A DNA stretch of 64,000 bases from an uncultured Lachnospiraceae bacterium (lineage in GTDB: Bacteria; Bacillota; Clostridia; Lachnospirales; Lachnospiraceae), in contig CAMXQE010000008.1 in the NCBI GenBank assembly GCA_947246015.1, forward strand, positions 1 to 64,000, in the 5' to 3' direction. This document shows positions 16,812 to 27,139 of this stretch, one piece after another. The position numbers and the translations under genes were made by a program. The notes under the pieces were generated by a model. That model did not search any database and was not told the DNA's origin. It saw only the letters and a program-made list of their open reading frames with translations. How positions within the stretch are numbered: position 1 is the first letter of the stretch; the number at the start of each line of letters is the position of its first letter.

Positions 16812-18545
16812 ATGAATTGGATGGGTGGAGTAAAGGAGCGGGATGCCTTAAAACAGGAGAAGAATCCGGCAGTAAGCAGCGATGAGAAAATGTTTCAAAT
16901 GATTTGCAATACTTCCAGCAGCGCTTTTCTGTATTACAATTTTGAGTCCGGCATGATAAGGACGCTGGCAAATTGGAAATCCTTTTTTGACATAGAGATA
17001 AAATGTGAAGAGGACTTTGAAAAATTTAATGACTGTGTGGAAGAACCGTATATATTTTCCCTTCAGGAGCTCCTGTTTACGGAGCGCAGAGGGCTGGTCA
17101 ACGACAGCATGGTTGCAGCGTTGAAGGGCGGTAAACGGTGGATGGAATGTGAAGCCACGGTAAAATACGATGCGGAAGGCAGGCCGAAGGAGAAGGTTAT
17201 CCGTTTTAAGGACATTACGAAGTTCAAAAGTCAGGATGAAGAACTGACTTATATGGCTTATTATGATATGCTGACGGGATTGTACAACCGGAATTACTTT
17301 GTACGTCTCTTGGGAGATTTTATCCGGAAGGCGCAGGAGAACCGGAAAAAGGTTGCGGTTATGTTTCTGGATATTGATGATTTCCGCAGGATAAACGACG
17401 GGCTGGGAATTATCGTGGGTGATGAGGTGGTACAGCAGTTTGGGCAGTTTCTTGGCACCTACCGTAACGAGCAGGTCATAGTTTCCCGTTTTAACAGCGA
17501 TGTTTATTCGATTGGCATTTATGACCCCTGTGGGGAGAACAGCGTAGAGCATGTGTATCAGACGATAAGGGAGAGACTGCAGAAGCCGTTTATTTTGAGC
17601 AGCGGTCAGGAATTTATTATTTCCGTGAGTGTTGGCATTGCAGAGTATCCGGAGGCGGCACAGGCTGCATTGGAGCTGATTAATTGTGCAGAAATCGTTA
17701 TGTTCAAGGCAAAAAGTGCGGGAAAGGATAATCTGCAGTATTTTGATGCGCCGATTTTAGAGGATTTCCTGCAGAATGTTATGATTGGCAATAAGCTGAA
17801 GGAAGTTGCTTTTGATGAAAATTTTGTGATGTATTTCCAGCCTCAGTATCATGCCAGCGACAGGACATTGCGCGGGGTGGAGGCATTGCTTCGCTGGAAA
17901 GGCGACGATGGAAGGATGATTAGTCCCTCGGTGTTCATACCGATTGCGGAAAAAAATGGTGCAATCGTTCCGATTGGAACATGGGTAATCGAAGAGAGCA
18001 TCCGCATTTATTCCGAATGGAAGAAAAAATACCGCTCCTCCCTGATTCTTTCCATTAATGTATCGGCCATCCAGTATAAGCGGCCGGATTTTATCAGCAA
18101 GTTAATGGAGACTTTAGAAAAATACGAAGTAGACCCGTCCACAGTGGAATTGGAAATTACGGAAAGCGTGCTGATTGATGATTTTGTGGAGGTTACGAAT
18201 AAACTGCTGATTCTTAAAGATTATGGTTTTAAGATTTCGCTGGATGATTTTGGGACGGGGTATTCTTCCCTTTCCTACCTGAAAGGGCTTCCAATCAATA
18301 CGCTGAAAATTGATAAATCTTTTATTGATACGGTGATTTCGGATAATAATACAAAAATCATTACGGAATCCATTGTTTATATGGTGAAGAAGCTGGGATA
18401 TGAGACTGTAGCGGAAGGTGTGGAGACAAAAGAACAGTTTGAGTATTTGAGATCCATTGAATGTGATAATATTCAGGGTTACTTCCTCGGAAAGCCGATG
18501 CCGTCCCATGAAGTAGAGGAATTGTTGAAAAAAGCGGCCGTTTAA
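16812..18545 (+). CDS. Sensor-type protein with degenerate GGDEF and intact-looking EAL domain
   Basis: SRFNSDVYSIG at the GGDEF position; GVEALLRW, LEITESVLIDD, LDDFGTGYSSLSYLKGLPINTLKIDKSFI, AEGVET. Confidence 0.9.
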   Translation: MNWMGGVKERDALKQEKNPAVSSDEKMFQMICNTSSSAFLYYNFESGMIRTLANWKSFFDIEIKCEEDFEKFNDCVEEPYIFSLQELLFTERRGLVNDSMVAALKGGKRWMECEATVKYDAEGRPKEKVIRFKDITKFKSQDEELTYMAYYDMLTGLYNRNYFVRLLGDFIRKAQENRKKVAVMFLDIDDFRRINDGLGIIVGDEVVQQFGQFLGTYRNEQVIVSRFNSDVYSIGIYDPCGENSVEHVYQTIRERLQKPFILSSGQEFIISVSVGIAEYPEAAQAALELINCAEIVMFKAKSAGKDNLQYFDAPILEDFLQNVMIGNKLKEVAFDENFVMYFQPQYHASDRTLRGVEALLRWKGDDGRMISPSVFIPIAEKNGAIVPIGTWVIEESIRIYSEWKKKYRSSLILSINVSAIQYKRPDFISKLMETLEKYEVDPSTVELEITESVLIDDFVEVTNKLLILKDYGFKISLDDFGTGYSSLSYLKGLPINTLKIDKSFIDTVISDNNTKIITESIVYMVKKLGYETVAEGVETKEQFEYLRSIECDNIQGYFLGKPMPSHEVEELLKKAAV

Positions 18546-18569
18546 AAGCGGCAGGATTCAGAGGAAGAC

Positions 18570-19895
18570 ATGTTAATAGGACGAACGGCAGAGTTGGAGT
18601 ATCTGAAAGGGTATTATGAAAAGGCCGGAAGCTATCTCCTGATACTCTATGGACAGAAATGCATAGGGAAAACAGCGATTTTGCGTGAGTTTACAAGAGG
18701 CAAGCCCTGCCATTATCATATGGCAAGGGCTTGTTCCGAAAAAGAGCACCTGGAGCAGCTGCAGGAACTGGCGAAGCGGGAGACGGATTCTTCCGGTGAA
18801 AAACAGATTGTGATTGTGGAGGAGTTCCAGCGCATGGTACGGTCGGGGAAAGCAGTGACGGAAGCCTTATTCGGACTGTACTGTAAAGACAGGGAGAGTT
18901 TGTTGATATTTGTCAGTTCCAGTATCAGCTGGGTGGAAAACCATATGGTTTCCAAAATCGGAGATGAGGGGCGGAAGATTTCCGGCGTTTTAAAAATCAA
19001 AGAATTGGAATTCCGGTATCTGCGTGAGTTTTTCCCCTCATATTCTGTACGCCAGTGTATGGAGGTATACGCCATGCTGGGTGGCATTGCCGGGTGGTGG
19101 CGGTGCTTTTTAAACGGCAGCTCCGTAAAGGAAAATGTCTGCCGGGCGATGCTGGAGGAATCAGGAAGCCTGTACCGGGCGGCGGAGAGCCTGATGTTGG
19201 AGGAACTGAGGGAACCTGCCGTATACAATACCATTCTTGCAGCCCTGGCATCGGGAAAAGAGAAGCTGAATGAACTGTATCTTTATACCGGTTTTTCACG
19301 GGCAAAACTCAGTGTATATTTAGGAAATCTGATAGAAATGAATCTGGTGGAAAAGGTATTTTCTTTTGAATCTTCCGAAAGGGATGGAAAAGGAAGCAGC
19401 GGCAGAAATGGCGCAAAAAAGGGGATATACCGTATTAGCAGCAGTTTTGTAAGGTTCTATTATACTTATCTGTACGCAAGCGCGGACAAACGGTTCCGAA
19501 TGTCGCCGGAGCGGTATTACAATACTTACATTCTGCCGGACCGGGACAGATACATGCAGGATGCGTTCCGCAAAATCTGTATGCAGCATGTGGAAGCGCA
19601 TATGGAAAGAGGGGAATTGCCGGTAAAAGCGGAGCGTATCGGAAGCTGGTTCGGGAAAACAGGAAGTATTGATATCGTATTACAGGATGAGGAAGGGAAA
19701 ACGCTGCTGGGGCTTTGCCGGGCCAGCCGTATGGGAATGGATTATGAGGCTTACCGGGGGCTGCTGGAAACAGCAGGAAAAGCAGGCTTCCGGACCGATT
19801 ATATCTGGCTGTATGCCGAACTGTTTGACGAACGTATTGTGCGGGCGGCGGAGGAGAGCCGGAACCTGACGTTAATAGATATAAGGGAATTATAG
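18570..19895 (+). CDS. AAA-type ATPase (archaeal-ATPase/DUF234-like)
   Basis: MLIGRTAELEYLKGYY...LYGQKCIGKTAI P-loop, IVEEFQ; C-terminal nuclease-like region. Confidence 0.75.
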   Translation: MLIGRTAELEYLKGYYEKAGSYLLILYGQKCIGKTAILREFTRGKPCHYHMARACSEKEHLEQLQELAKRETDSSGEKQIVIVEEFQRMVRSGKAVTEALFGLYCKDRESLLIFVSSSISWVENHMVSKIGDEGRKISGVLKIKELEFRYLREFFPSYSVRQCMEVYAMLGGIAGWWRCFLNGSSVKENVCRAMLEESGSLYRAAESLMLEELREPAVYNTILAALASGKEKLNELYLYTGFSRAKLSVYLGNLIEMNLVEKVFSFESSERDGKGSSGRNGAKKGIYRISSSFVRFYYTYLYASADKRFRMSPERYYNTYILPDRDRYMQDAFRKICMQHVEAHMERGELPVKAERIGSWFGKTGSIDIVLQDEEGKTLLGLCRASRMGMDYEAYRGLLETAGKAGFRTDYIWLYAELFDERIVRAAEESRNLTLIDIREL

Positions 19896-19913
19896 ACCGA
19901 AAACGGAGCATGG

Positions 19914-21992
19914 ATGGGAAAGAATTTATATATTGCGGAAAAGCCCAGTGTGGCGAGAGAATTCGCAAAAGCCTTAAAATTGAATATGAGCAATCGGGAC
20001 GGTTATATGGAGTCGGAGGATGCGGTGGTCACATGGTGTGTTGGACACTTGGTGACAATGAGCTATCCGGAAGTATATGATGAAAAATACAAGCGCTGGT
20101 CGCTGGCGACGCTTCCTTTTATTCCGGAGCAGTTTAAATACGAAGTAATCGGGAATGTGAAGAAGCAGTTTGACATTGTAAGCGGGCTGTTAAACCGGCC
20201 GGATGTGGAGACGATTTATGTCTGTACGGACTCCGGACGGGAAGGGGAATATATTTACCGTCTGGTAGAACAGCAGGCTCACGTGACGGGCAAGCAGCGG
20301 AGGCGTGTCTGGATTGATTCCCAGACGGAGGAAGAAATCCTGCGGGGGATTAAGGAAGCCAGGGATTTGTCTGATTATGATAATCTATGTTCAGCCGCAT
20401 ATCTGAGGGCGAAGGAGGATTATCTGATGGGAATTAACTTTTCCCGTGTGCTGACGCTGAAGTACGGAAATTCCATAAAATCCTATTTAAAAACGGAGCG
20501 GGCAGTGATTTCAGTGGGAAGGGTGATGACCTGTGTGCTGGGGATGGTGGTCAACAGGGAGCGGGAAATCCGGGAATTTGTGAAGACACCGTTTTACCGT
20601 GTGATTGCCGGTCTGGAGGCGGACGGAAAAGTGTTTGATTGTGAGTGGAAGGCAGTGGAGGGAACCCGGTACTATAATTCACCGCTTCTATACAAAGAAA
20701 ACGGTTTTAAGGAGAAAAAAACGGCGGAAGAGTTGATTGCCTCTTTGCTGGAGGAACCGGAAGCAGTTCCGGTGGTGGAAGCCATTGAAAAAAAGAAGGA
20801 AACAAAGAATCCGCCTCTGCTGTATAATCTGGCCGAGCTGCAGAATGATTGTTCTAAATTTTTCAAAATCAGTCCGGACGAGACGCTGCGCATCGTACAG
20901 GAGTTGTATGAAAAGAAGATGACTACTTATCCGAGAACCGATGCGAGGGTATTATCTACGGCAGTTGCAAAGGAAATACAGAAGAATATCGGGGGGCTGC
21001 GGGGATATGCGCCGGCGGCTGCTTTTGCCGGTGAGATTTTAGCGGGCGGTCTGTATAAGAATATCGCAAAGACAAGATATGTGAATGATAAGCAGATTAC
21101 CGACCATTACGCCATCATCCCTACCGGGCAGGGATTAAACGGTCTGGGGGGCCTGAATCCCACGGCGGCGAAAGTATATGAACTTATCGTCAGGCGTTTC
21201 TTAAGTATTTTTTATCCGGCGGCAGTGTATCGGAAGATTTCATTGACGGCTGCTTTGAAAGATGAGAAATTTTTTGCCGGTTTTAAGGTTTTGGAAGAGG
21301 AAGGGTATCTGAAAGTAACGGAATATTCTTTTACAAAGAAAAAAGCGGAAAGCAGGGAGCAGGGCGGCGCATACAATGAAGGGAGCGGTACGGAAGGGAA
21401 GGGCAGTGAGGAAGGAAATACGGATGATGCGGCAGCGGATACAAGAGATCCGGAGTTTATCGCCATGGTACAGCGATTGAAAAAGGGAGAAACGCTTCTC
21501 TTAAGACGTCTGGATATTAAGGAAGGGGAAACATCACCGCCGAAGCGTTATAATTCGGGAACGATGATTCTGACCATGGAAAATGCAGGACAATTCATTG
21601 AGGATGATGAGCTGCGCGCACAGATAAAGGGAAGCGGCATTGGCACTTCCGCAACAAGGGCGGAGATATTGAAGAAACTGGTGAATATCCAGTATCTTGC
21701 ACTGAATAAGAAGACGCAGATTATCACGCCTACCCTGATGGGTGAGATGGTTTATGAAGTGGTAGCCGGCTCCATAAAGCCGTTGCTGGACCCGGCCCTT
21801 ACTGCAAGCTGGGAGAAAGGACTGACGCTGGTGGCGGAAGGAAGCATTACCGAAGACGAATACATGCTTAAACTGGATGATTTCGTGACCAGGCGGACGA
21901 ATATCGTAAAGCAGCTGGGAAATCAGTCATTTTTATACGAGCGGTTTAATCAGGCGGCAAAGAATTATAAACAGGCCAGGGAAATGAAATGA
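19914..21992 (+). CDS. topB: Type IA DNA topoisomerase (topoisomerase III)
   Basis: YIAEKPSVAREFA, CTDSGREGEYIYR, TTYPRTDARVL (catalytic Tyr), GIGTSATRAEI. Confidence 0.93.
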   Translation: MGKNLYIAEKPSVAREFAKALKLNMSNRDGYMESEDAVVTWCVGHLVTMSYPEVYDEKYKRWSLATLPFIPEQFKYEVIGNVKKQFDIVSGLLNRPDVETIYVCTDSGREGEYIYRLVEQQAHVTGKQRRRVWIDSQTEEEILRGIKEARDLSDYDNLCSAAYLRAKEDYLMGINFSRVLTLKYGNSIKSYLKTERAVISVGRVMTCVLGMVVNREREIREFVKTPFYRVIAGLEADGKVFDCEWKAVEGTRYYNSPLLYKENGFKEKKTAEELIASLLEEPEAVPVVEAIEKKKETKNPPLLYNLAELQNDCSKFFKISPDETLRIVQELYEKKMTTYPRTDARVLSTAVAKEIQKNIGGLRGYAPAAAFAGEILAGGLYKNIAKTRYVNDKQITDHYAIIPTGQGLNGLGGLNPTAAKVYELIVRRFLSIFYPAAVYRKISLTAALKDEKFFAGFKVLEEEGYLKVTEYSFTKKKAESREQGGAYNEGSGTEGKGSEEGNTDDAAADTRDPEFIAMVQRLKKGETLLLRRLDIKEGETSPPKRYNSGTMILTMENAGQFIEDDELRAQIKGSGIGTSATRAEILKKLVNIQYLALNKKTQIITPTLMGEMVYEVVAGSIKPLLDPALTASWEKGLTLVAEGSITEDEYMLKLDDFVTRRTNIVKQLGNQSFLYERFNQAAKNYKQAREMK

Positions 21993-22011
21993 GATATAGG
22001 AGGAGAAAGGA

Positions 22012-22683
22012 ATGGAACAGTTAAAAATCGGAAATCTGTATACACTGTCGGAAACCATAGCGGCAGAATTGCTGGAGGGGGTGGATTATCCATGGGAGGC
22101 GCTTCCGGGAATAAGTGCTTTCATCGTTAAGCTGGGAAACAGCCTGCCGGAAGAACTTTATGAAAAAAGAGGGGAAAATGTGTGGGTGGCAAAAAGTGCG
22201 AAGGTATATCCAAGCGCGTATATCAATGGGCCGGCCATTATTGATGAAGAGGCGGAAATACGCCATTGCGCTTTTATCAGGGGAAATGCCATCGTGGGAA
22301 AGGGTGCGGTAGTAGGCAATTCGACCGAACTTAAAAACGTAATTCTTTTCAATAAGGTTCAGGTGCCGCATTACAATTATGTAGGCGACAGTATATTGGG
22401 CTATAAGGCACATATGGGGGCAGGTTCTATTACCTCCAATGTAAAGAGCGATAAGACATTGGTAGTGGTAAAGGCGGGCACGGAATGTCTGGAGACCGGA
22501 CTTAAGAAGTTCGGCGCCATGCTTGGGGATGAAGTAGAGGTCGGATGTAATTCCGTATTGAATCCGGGGACTGTAATCGGAAAGAAGTCCAATGTATATC
22601 CTACTTCTTCCGTAAGAGGGTATATTCCTCCGAACAGTATTTACAAAGATAAAGGAAACATTGTGGCAAAGGAAAATCAGTAA
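22012..22683 (+). CDS. Left-handed beta-helix (GlmU C-terminal-like) acyltransferase/nucleotidyltransferase-family protein
   Basis: Hexapeptide pattern AYINGPAIIDEEAEIRHCAFIRGNAIVGKGAVVGNS. Confidence 0.75.
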   Translation: MEQLKIGNLYTLSETIAAELLEGVDYPWEALPGISAFIVKLGNSLPEELYEKRGENVWVAKSAKVYPSAYINGPAIIDEEAEIRHCAFIRGNAIVGKGAVVGNSTELKNVILFNKVQVPHYNYVGDSILGYKAHMGAGSITSNVKSDKTLVVVKAGTECLETGLKKFGAMLGDEVEVGCNSVLNPGTVIGKKSNVYPTSSVRGYIPPNSIYKDKGNIVAKENQ

Positions 22684-22726
22684 TCAGTCATGCAGGCGCT
22701 GTGATGATGAATGATGGAATAAAATT

Positions 22727-24835
22727 ATGGAAGAAAAGCGAGAGAAAAAAAATAGAATCAATTTTGTAGAACGGATGGAAAACAATGACTTTATAATTGC
22801 CCTGCGCAGGGGGCTGCTTCTCTGCATCCCGTTTTTCATTCTCGGCTCTTTCTGTGTATTGATGACTTCTTTTCCGGTAGAGGCGTACCAGATATGGATA
22901 AGGGAAGTCGGAAGGGGAACGGTATATCAGGCAATTTTATGGGTATATAATGCATCCATGGGTTCGGTTACTTTGTTTGTCATTCTGACCGTAAGTTACA
23001 GTTATGCCTGTCAGGTCGATGCGACGGAACCCGGTTTTTATATGCTGACCAGTATTGTTTCCTATATGGTATTCGTGCAGGAAGATGGAGGCGGGATTTC
23101 TTATTCGGTGTTTGAAGCAACCTGGCTGTTTACCGGTATTTTAATCACCCTCTTAAGCTGTGCGGTTTTCCGGAATATCCGGAAGGTGCATAAGCAGCAT
23201 ATCAGAAATAAGTATCAGGCAGGAGTGGATGTGGATTTCCGCAATACGGTGGAGGCGATTCTGCCGGTTATAAGTGTTGTCCTGCTGTGGGCATTACTGC
23301 GGCTGGTTTTAGCGTTTTGCGGTGTAGAGACGAATCTGCAGAACATTGGTTCACAGATGCTGATGAGGCTGTTTCAGGTAATCGGAACCGGAGGGTTCGG
23401 TGCGGCGGTGTATATCTTTCTTTCGCAGACTTTATGGTTTTTCGGAATCCATGGCAGCGATATGCTTCATATCGTATCTACGGAAATGTTTGAGCAGGCG
23501 TTTCTGGACGGTATGATTTCCGGAAATATTCCTGTTTTTACAAAGACGTTTCTGGATGTGTTTACGCTGATGGGAGGAAGCGGGTCTACACTCTGTCTGC
23601 TGGCCGCCCTGTACTTCAGGAAAAACAAAAAGGACCGGACGTTGTTTAAAGCGGCTATCCTGCCCGCAGTCTTTAATATCAATGAGATAGTTCTGTTCGG
23701 GCTTCCGGTTGTGTTAAATCCGATTATGATTATACCTTTTGTACTGGTTCCGATGGCGCAGCTGGCTGTAAGTTCCATCAGTATATATTTGGGTCTTGTT
23801 CCTGTTCCGTCTGTGCAGGTGGGATGGACGACACCGGTTATATTCAGCGGATATCTTTGTACCGGAAGCATTGCGGGAAGTATTCTGCAGATTGTGCTTT
23901 TGGTTATGGGGACAGCAATCTATATGCCGTTTCTGAAATGGTCGGGAGAGCATGACGAAAGGATGTTAAAAAATAACATCGAAAAATTAAGGGATGAAAT
24001 GACGGACTGTGAGGAACGCGGCGAAATCATTAATTTCAAGAGGGGGTCAAAAGTTAAGAGAGAATGCGCAAGAACGCTGACGCGCGATTTGGCGGAGGCA
24101 ATCGAAAAAGGGGAAATCCAGACATTCTATCAGCCGCAGATAACCAATCAGGATTCTGTTTACGGTGTGGAGGCTCTGCTGCGGTGGAAACATCCGATAG
24201 CGGGATATATGTATCCGCCGATGGTCATCGAGCTGGCAAGGCAGAACGATATGCTGGATGATTTCGGCATTGCTTTGATTGAAAAGGCAGCACAGGATTT
24301 GGAATACCTGTCAAAGAAAATGAGCCTTATGCATATGGCCGTCAATATACTGCCGGCTCAGTTTGAATCGGAGACGTTTTGCGAGAGGGTAGAGGAAATA
24401 CTGGAGCGGCATGATTTCGGAGACTGCATCATGTGTCTGGAGATAACGGAACAGATGGCTCTGTCTACATCCGGAACCATATCAGAGCGGATGAAAAGAC
24501 TGAGAAAAGCAGGAATTGTTTTCCATATGGATGATTTCGGAATGGGACACAGTTCCATGCAGTACTTGCAGAACAATGAATTTGAAGCGGTGAAACTGGA
24601 CGGCAGTCTGGTGAAACAGGTGGCGGAAAATGAGCGTTCCAGAAATATTATAGAAGGTATCCATCAGCTGTCGCTGTCCCTGCATTATGAGATTATAGCA
24701 GAGTATGTGGAAACGGAGGAACAGAAAAAGATACTGGAAGGACTGGGCTGCTATATTTATCAGGGGTATCTTTACAGTCCTGCGGTTCCGCTGGAGAAGC
24801 TGGAGGCTTTTCTTGAGAAGTACAAAAAATTATAA
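22727..24835 (+). CDS. PTS EIIC-like membrane domain fused to EAL domain
   Basis: N-term multi-TM with WFFGIHGSDM...NEIVLFGLPVVLNP (lactose/cellobiose-type EIIC features); C-term GVEALLRW, EITEQMA, MDDFGMGHSSM, VKLDGSL. Confidence 0.88.
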   Translation: MEEKREKKNRINFVERMENNDFIIALRRGLLLCIPFFILGSFCVLMTSFPVEAYQIWIREVGRGTVYQAILWVYNASMGSVTLFVILTVSYSYACQVDATEPGFYMLTSIVSYMVFVQEDGGGISYSVFEATWLFTGILITLLSCAVFRNIRKVHKQHIRNKYQAGVDVDFRNTVEAILPVISVVLLWALLRLVLAFCGVETNLQNIGSQMLMRLFQVIGTGGFGAAVYIFLSQTLWFFGIHGSDMLHIVSTEMFEQAFLDGMISGNIPVFTKTFLDVFTLMGGSGSTLCLLAALYFRKNKKDRTLFKAAILPAVFNINEIVLFGLPVVLNPIMIIPFVLVPMAQLAVSSISIYLGLVPVPSVQVGWTTPVIFSGYLCTGSIAGSILQIVLLVMGTAIYMPFLKWSGEHDERMLKNNIEKLRDEMTDCEERGEIINFKRGSKVKRECARTLTRDLAEAIEKGEIQTFYQPQITNQDSVYGVEALLRWKHPIAGYMYPPMVIELARQNDMLDDFGIALIEKAAQDLEYLSKKMSLMHMAVNILPAQFESETFCERVEEILERHDFGDCIMCLEITEQMALSTSGTISERMKRLRKAGIVFHMDDFGMGHSSMQYLQNNEFEAVKLDGSLVKQVAENERSRNIIEGIHQLSLSLHYEIIAEYVETEEQKKILEGLGCYIYQGYLYSPAVPLEKLEAFLEKYKKL

Positions 24836-24947
24836 AAATTTCTTATAATATTTGGAAAGGTACTAGATTTTTTGTAAAAAATGTGCGAAAATATACATGC
24901 GATTATGATAAAATATTCACAAGTTACATATTGAAAGGAGTTTTCAC

Positions 24948-25640
24948 ATGATTTATTCAAAGGAAGTTGAAGAAATGTGTACAGTTGCACAGGGCGTAAA
25001 TCACGGCTGTGCGCCTATCCCGGAAGAAGCGAACTGGGTAAAGGTAAAGGAAGTAAAGGATATTTCCGGTTTGACACACGGTGTAGGCTGGTGTGCTCCT
25101 CAGCAGGGTGCCTGCAAGCTCACATTGAATGTGAAGGAAGGCATTATCCAGGAGGCATTGGTTGAAACCATCGGATGCTCCGGTATGACCCATTCCGCAG
25201 CCATGGCGGCTGAGATTTTACCGGGAAGGACAGTAATGGAAGCATTGAATACAGACCTTGTATGCGATGCCATCAATACTGCCATGAGGGAATTATTTTT
25301 ACAGATCGTATACGGAAGAAGCCAGAGTGCATTCTCCGAAGACGGACTTCCGGTCGGTGCAGGTCTGGAAGACCTCGGAAAAGGACTTAGGAGCCAGGTT
25401 GGTACAATGTACGGTACTTTAAAGAAAGGTCCCCGTTATCTTGAAATGGCTGAAGGATATGTAACAGGTATTGCACTGGATGCCGATGACCAGATTATTG
25501 GTTATCAGTTCGTAAGCCTCGGCAAAATGACAGATTTCATCAAAAAGGGCGATGATCCGAATACCGCATGGGAAAAGGCAAAGGGCCAGTACGGCCGCGT
25601 AGCGGATGCTGTTAAGATTATCGATCCGAGAGAAGAATAA
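24948..25640 (+). CDS. NifU-like Fe-S scaffold family protein, partner of GGGtGRT protein
   Basis: Conserved Cys (CAPQQGAC, ETIGCSGMTHSAAMAAE); directly 5' of the GGGtGRT gene. Confidence 0.8.
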   Translation: MIYSKEVEEMCTVAQGVNHGCAPIPEEANWVKVKEVKDISGLTHGVGWCAPQQGACKLTLNVKEGIIQEALVETIGCSGMTHSAAMAAEILPGRTVMEALNTDLVCDAINTAMRELFLQIVYGRSQSAFSEDGLPVGAGLEDLGKGLRSQVGTMYGTLKKGPRYLEMAEGYVTGIALDADDQIIGYQFVSLGKMTDFIKKGDDPNTAWEKAKGQYGRVADAVKIIDPREE

Positions 25641-25656
25641 TAGGAGGACTTAAAAG

Positions 25657-26667
25657 ATGGCATTATTTGAATCATATGAAAGAAGAATTGATAAAATTAA
25701 TTCCGTGTTGAACAGCTACGGAATCTCTTCTATCGAAGAAGCTGAAAAAATCACAAAAGATGCAGGTCTGAATGTTTACGACCAGATTAAGGGTATCCAG
25801 CCTATCTGTTTTGAGAACGCTTGCTGGGCATACATCGTAGGCGCTGCAATCGCAATCAAGAAGGACTGCAGGAAAGCGGCAGACGCAGCAGCAGCAATCG
25901 GCGAGGGCCTTCAGGCTTTCTGTATCCCCGGTTCCGTTGCAGATACACGTAAGGTAGGTCTTGGTCATGGTAACTTAGGCAAGATGCTTTTGGAAGAAGA
26001 AACAGAGTGCTTCTGCTTCTTAGCAGGTCATGAATCTTTTGCAGCGGCAGAGGGTGCAATCGGTATTGCCGAGAAAGCAAACAAAGTTCGTCAGAAACCT
26101 TTAAGGGTTATCCTGAACGGACTTGGAAAAGATGCGGCACAGGTTATTTCCAGAATTAACGGATTTACTTTTGTAGAGACAGAGTATGATCCTTATACAA
26201 ATACAGTAAAGGAAGTGTTCCGGAAATCTTATTCCGAAGGACTCCGTGCAAAGGTTAACTGCTATGGTGCAAACGACGTTTGTGAAGGCGTTGCCATTAT
26301 GCATAAGGAAGGGGTAGACGTTTCCATCACAGGTAACTCCACCAACCCGACCAGATTCCAGCATCCCGTTGCAGGTACATATAAGAAAGAATGCAACGAG
26401 CAGGGCAAGAAGTACTTCTCTGTAGCATCCGGCGGCGGTACAGGACGTACCCTCCATCCGGATAATATGGCAGCAGGACCGGCTTCCTATGGTATGACAG
26501 ATACGATGGGACGTATGCATTCTGATGCACAGTTCGCAGGTTCTTCTTCTGTTCCGGCTCACGTGGAAATGATGGGTCTGATTGGTGCAGGTAACAACCC
26601 GATGGTTGGTATGACCGTTGCTGTAGCAGTTTCGATTGAGGAAGCGGCTAAAGAAGGCAAATTCTAA
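25657..26667 (+). CDS. GGGtGRT family protein (function unknown)
   Basis: SVASGGGTGRTLHPDNMA signature. Confidence 0.93.
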   Translation: MALFESYERRIDKINSVLNSYGISSIEEAEKITKDAGLNVYDQIKGIQPICFENACWAYIVGAAIAIKKDCRKAADAAAAIGEGLQAFCIPGSVADTRKVGLGHGNLGKMLLEEETECFCFLAGHESFAAAEGAIGIAEKANKVRQKPLRVILNGLGKDAAQVISRINGFTFVETEYDPYTNTVKEVFRKSYSEGLRAKVNCYGANDVCEGVAIMHKEGVDVSITGNSTNPTRFQHPVAGTYKKECNEQGKKYFSVASGGGTGRTLHPDNMAAGPASYGMTDTMGRMHSDAQFAGSSSVPAHVEMMGLIGAGNNPMVGMTVAVAVSIEEAAKEGKF

Positions 26668-26691
26668 AGTAGTGCTTTAAAATGGCATAAT

Positions 26692-26738
26692 TGAGGGCTT
26701 TTCAAGTCGTAATACGGTTTGAAAGGCTCTCATTTTTT
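26692..26738 (+). terminator. Rho-independent terminator
   Basis: GAGGGCTTTTCAA ... TTGAAAGGCTCTC then ATTTTTT. Confidence 0.75.
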
Positions 26739-26944
26739 GTGCTAAAAGACCCGCGCAAGACACTCGTAGGACATACTCTAAAAGACACACAAGACACACT
26801 TTGAATCAGATGGGTGGGTGACTGCGTTGATTTGAAATTGTTAAAACATATGGTATGTTGAAAAACAATTTTCATTTCAGAATTGTGTACTTGCTAAGAA
26901 CGCGTTATAATTATATCGAAATTAAAATTTGACGGAGACAGTTT

Positions 26945-27103
26945 ATGTTTTATGATAAGGCTTCAATGGATGATGCATCTGATATGAAATTAAGTGTTGT
27001 AGAACTCAAAGCAACAGATGACGGATACCAATTGTATAATTCATTAGGTTTTGTGGAAACGATATCGAAATATCATCAGATGAGTTGGAATATTCCGACA
27101 TGA
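26945..27103 (+). pseudogene. C-terminal remnant of a GNAT acetyltransferase
   Basis: ELKATDDGYQLYNSLGFVETISKYHQMSWNI resembles the GNAT C-terminus (LYxxLGF); no N-terminal acetyl-CoA domain. Confidence 0.55.
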
Positions 27104-27139
27104 AATTATGATTTATCATAAAAGAAAGGAATTAATTAT

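Noticed and set aside
26101-26562. Antisense ORF of 153 aa over the GGGtGRT gene
   Set aside because: Opposite a strongly supported gene; Cys/His/Ile-rich composition typical of antisense frames.
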